In this document: positions 4,782-5,837 of the stretch, in pieces
Layout of the letters: each line of letters begins with the position of its first letter
How positions within the stretch are numbered: the first letter of the stretch is position 1
NCBI GenBank assembly: GCA_016550415.1
Contig: JABXGU010000218.1
Span: forward strand, 1-5,837
Direction: 5' to 3'
Length of the DNA: 5,837 nucleotides
Source: an archaeon
Lineage (GTDB): Archaea; Asgardarchaeota; Hermodarchaeia; Hermodarchaeales; Hermodarchaeaceae
Position numbers and translations under genes: made by a program
The notes under the pieces: generated by a model
Databases searched by the model: none
Told to the model about the DNA's origin: nothing
What the model saw: only the letters and a program-made list of their open reading frames with translations

Positions 4782-5837
4782 CTATGGTGTAAATTGGAGA
4801 AGGTTTTGTTGTGGTGTCTTACTGAAGTGGTGCATCAATTTTTCTTGGTTCCAGCCTAGTGGTGCAAGGAGTGTATCTGTGGCGCGAAGTAGGAGTTCAA
4901 TGTATTTTTCTGTGTCATAGTTTGCTGCTGCTGGTGTGTCAGGGAGAGCGACGCGGCATAGGGGATGACGGGCATGGGCATTTGTGTGGACATAGGAGAC
5001 ACTTTGTCCGGGGTGGAGTTCTTGTCCGTAGCGGATGGCAAGTTCGGCTGCGATGGCTTGGCTGCACTGCTGTTGATAGTCTTCAGGGGCTTGACTGATG
5101 CTTTGCGTTATTGCCAACTCCTCAGTAGCAACATCTCTGTTACGTAGACGTTTTATGTAGTCAGCGACAGTATGCAGCAATTTGGGGACGAGGCAGCTCA
5201 GTTCTTCTGCATCCTCGGCACCTGCCATTCTGGTTAGCAGGTCATGTTGAAGTTGCTTAACAAGGGGAGGTGTGTCTCGACGCCGGAGTTCTATGCCTCG
5301 CACTTTGATGGTACCGTCTTCTTTGACACCACAATAGCGAGTGAGCGCGCCATAGGGTTGCCCTCGGCAAGGCAGAAACATGATCCAGCGGTATCGCCCT
5401 TCAAACTCGATTTCTAGCTTTGTAGCCTCGTTGATGGCATCACTCAAAGCCACATATTCCTCGACTGTGGTTCCTGGTTTTTGCACCCAGACACAATCTA
5501 CAATACCATGCAACACTCGGAAACCCTTGCCCTCACATAATGCTTTGGTCTGCAGCAACACTTTTCGTGCGTAAGCTGTGACACACTCGTATGCTTCCAC
5601 ACGACCAAACCTTGCTGCTCGGAATCCAAGATAGCCGAATGAAACCACAAGCAACCACTTCAATGCCTCATTACGCGCTTCATATACAGGATTCTCATGT
5701 CTCCGTGCTTTGTAGATTATGCGTTTTTGCAGAATGGGTTTGAGGAAGGCAGGAACAATGCCTGTTTGGCGATGACAGAGATGGTAGCCCACCTCAGGTA
5801 CAATGGTGGCATCGTCTGGGCAGCAGTTGCAGAAGAG
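4782..5837 (-). CDS. polB2: B-family DNA polymerase of the PolB2 type, C-terminal part (palm and thumb)
   Basis: The frame is open to the window edge, giving 351 visible residues; the exonuclease domain and motif A lie upstream, off the right side. A GTG at 5792-5790 is not the start: the reading frame upstream continues with a Cys-rich segment (C3, C5, C6), then VPEVGYHLC, as expected just after motif A. Motif B appears as LKWLLVVSFGYLGF (59-72), replacing the usual K...NS.YG. Motif C appears as HGIVDC (5493-5510) instead of YGDTDS, so the first catalytic Asp is lost and the second kept. KVRGIE.RRRDTPP (178-191) is the thumb-side K-x-R-G motif, and HPGQSVSYV and YDTEKYIELL follow in the C-terminal part. 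These are PolB2 features as I recall them; members were first thought inactive and some have been linked to translesion synthesis. Two counted 60-base lines give 50% G+C here and 33% in the membrane operon, suggesting transfer or different constraint. Confidence 0.88.
   Translation of the reverse strand, partial: LFCNCCPDDATIVPEVGYHLCHRQTGIVPAFLKPILQKRIIYKARRHENPVYEARNEALKWLLVVSFGYLGFRAARFGRVEAYECVTAYARKVLLQTKALCEGKGFRVLHGIVDCVWVQKPGTTVEEYVALSDAINEATKLEIEFEGRYRWIMFLPCRGQPYGALTRYCGVKEDGTIKVRGIELRRRDTPPLVKQLQHDLLTRMAGAEDAEELSCLVPKLLHTVADYIKRLRNRDVATEELAITQSISQAPEDYQQQCSQAIAAELAIRYGQELHPGQSVSYVHTNAHARHPLCRVALPDTPAAANYDTEKYIELLLRATDTLLAPLGWNQEKLMHHFSKTPQQNLLQFTP

Noticed and set aside
4856..5574. 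Several small frames overlapping the polymerase gene on both strands
   Set aside because: They lie inside a gene with clear family motifs, have no family-like content and no convincing ribosome binding sites; they are by-products of its higher G+C.
1..5837. A defence system, mobile element or CRISPR array
   Set aside because: No direct repeats, transposase, integrase, toxin pair or nuclease-helicase set is visible; the EEP enzyme is membrane-anchored and the polymerase has no partner genes within the window.

Overview
The window looks archaeal. Several starts are preceded by a strong Shine-Dalgarno (GGAGG or GGGAGG), the upstream elements are A/T-rich and TATA-like, a B-family polymerase of the archaeal/bacterial PolB2 type is present, and there is a Sec-exported LVIVD-type beta-propeller protein. 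The FTTTT...TN..GWG.G motif of that exported protein is one I associate with Asgard archaea (Thorarchaeota and relatives). That placement is inference from memory, not a search result. Most of the window is AT-rich; the polymerase gene at the right edge is visibly richer in G+C.

Layout, left to right. (1) <1-501, minus: 5' part of a secreted LVIVD-repeat protein with a GTG start; the rest lies off the left edge. (2) 582-2755, minus: three membrane/EEP reading frames in tandem, transcribed 2755 to 582. They are a short membrane protein (2360-2755), a multi-pass membrane protein (1520-2245, with a coding-looking extension to 2359) and a membrane-anchored endonuclease/exonuclease/phosphatase (EEP) domain (582-1523). 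Read together they have the order and approximate length of one multi-TM plus EEP protein of the CWH43 C-terminal/PGAP2IP-like family. Here it is cut twice: by an in-frame TAA at 2360-2362 and by an ATGA stop/start overlap at 1520-1523. (3) 2756-2974: divergent intergenic region. (4) 2975-4156, plus: complete PLP-dependent class I/II aminotransferase. (5) 4157-4241: convergent intergenic region with a terminator hairpin. (6) 4242-4586, minus: small glycine-rich, very hydrophobic membrane protein. (7) 4587-4781: leader with a TATA-like element and a GC-rich hairpin. (8) 4782->5837, minus: C-terminal half of a PolB2-type DNA polymerase whose motif C has lost the first catalytic aspartate; its N-terminus lies off the right edge.

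The only genes that clearly work together are the three in 582-2755, probably a lipid- or membrane-directed EEP enzyme. The aminotransferase, the small membrane protein and the polymerase look like unrelated neighbours. I see no CRISPR array, tRNA, rRNA, insertion sequence or defence system. The main points to follow up are the doubly split CWH43C-like gene and the altered polymerase.
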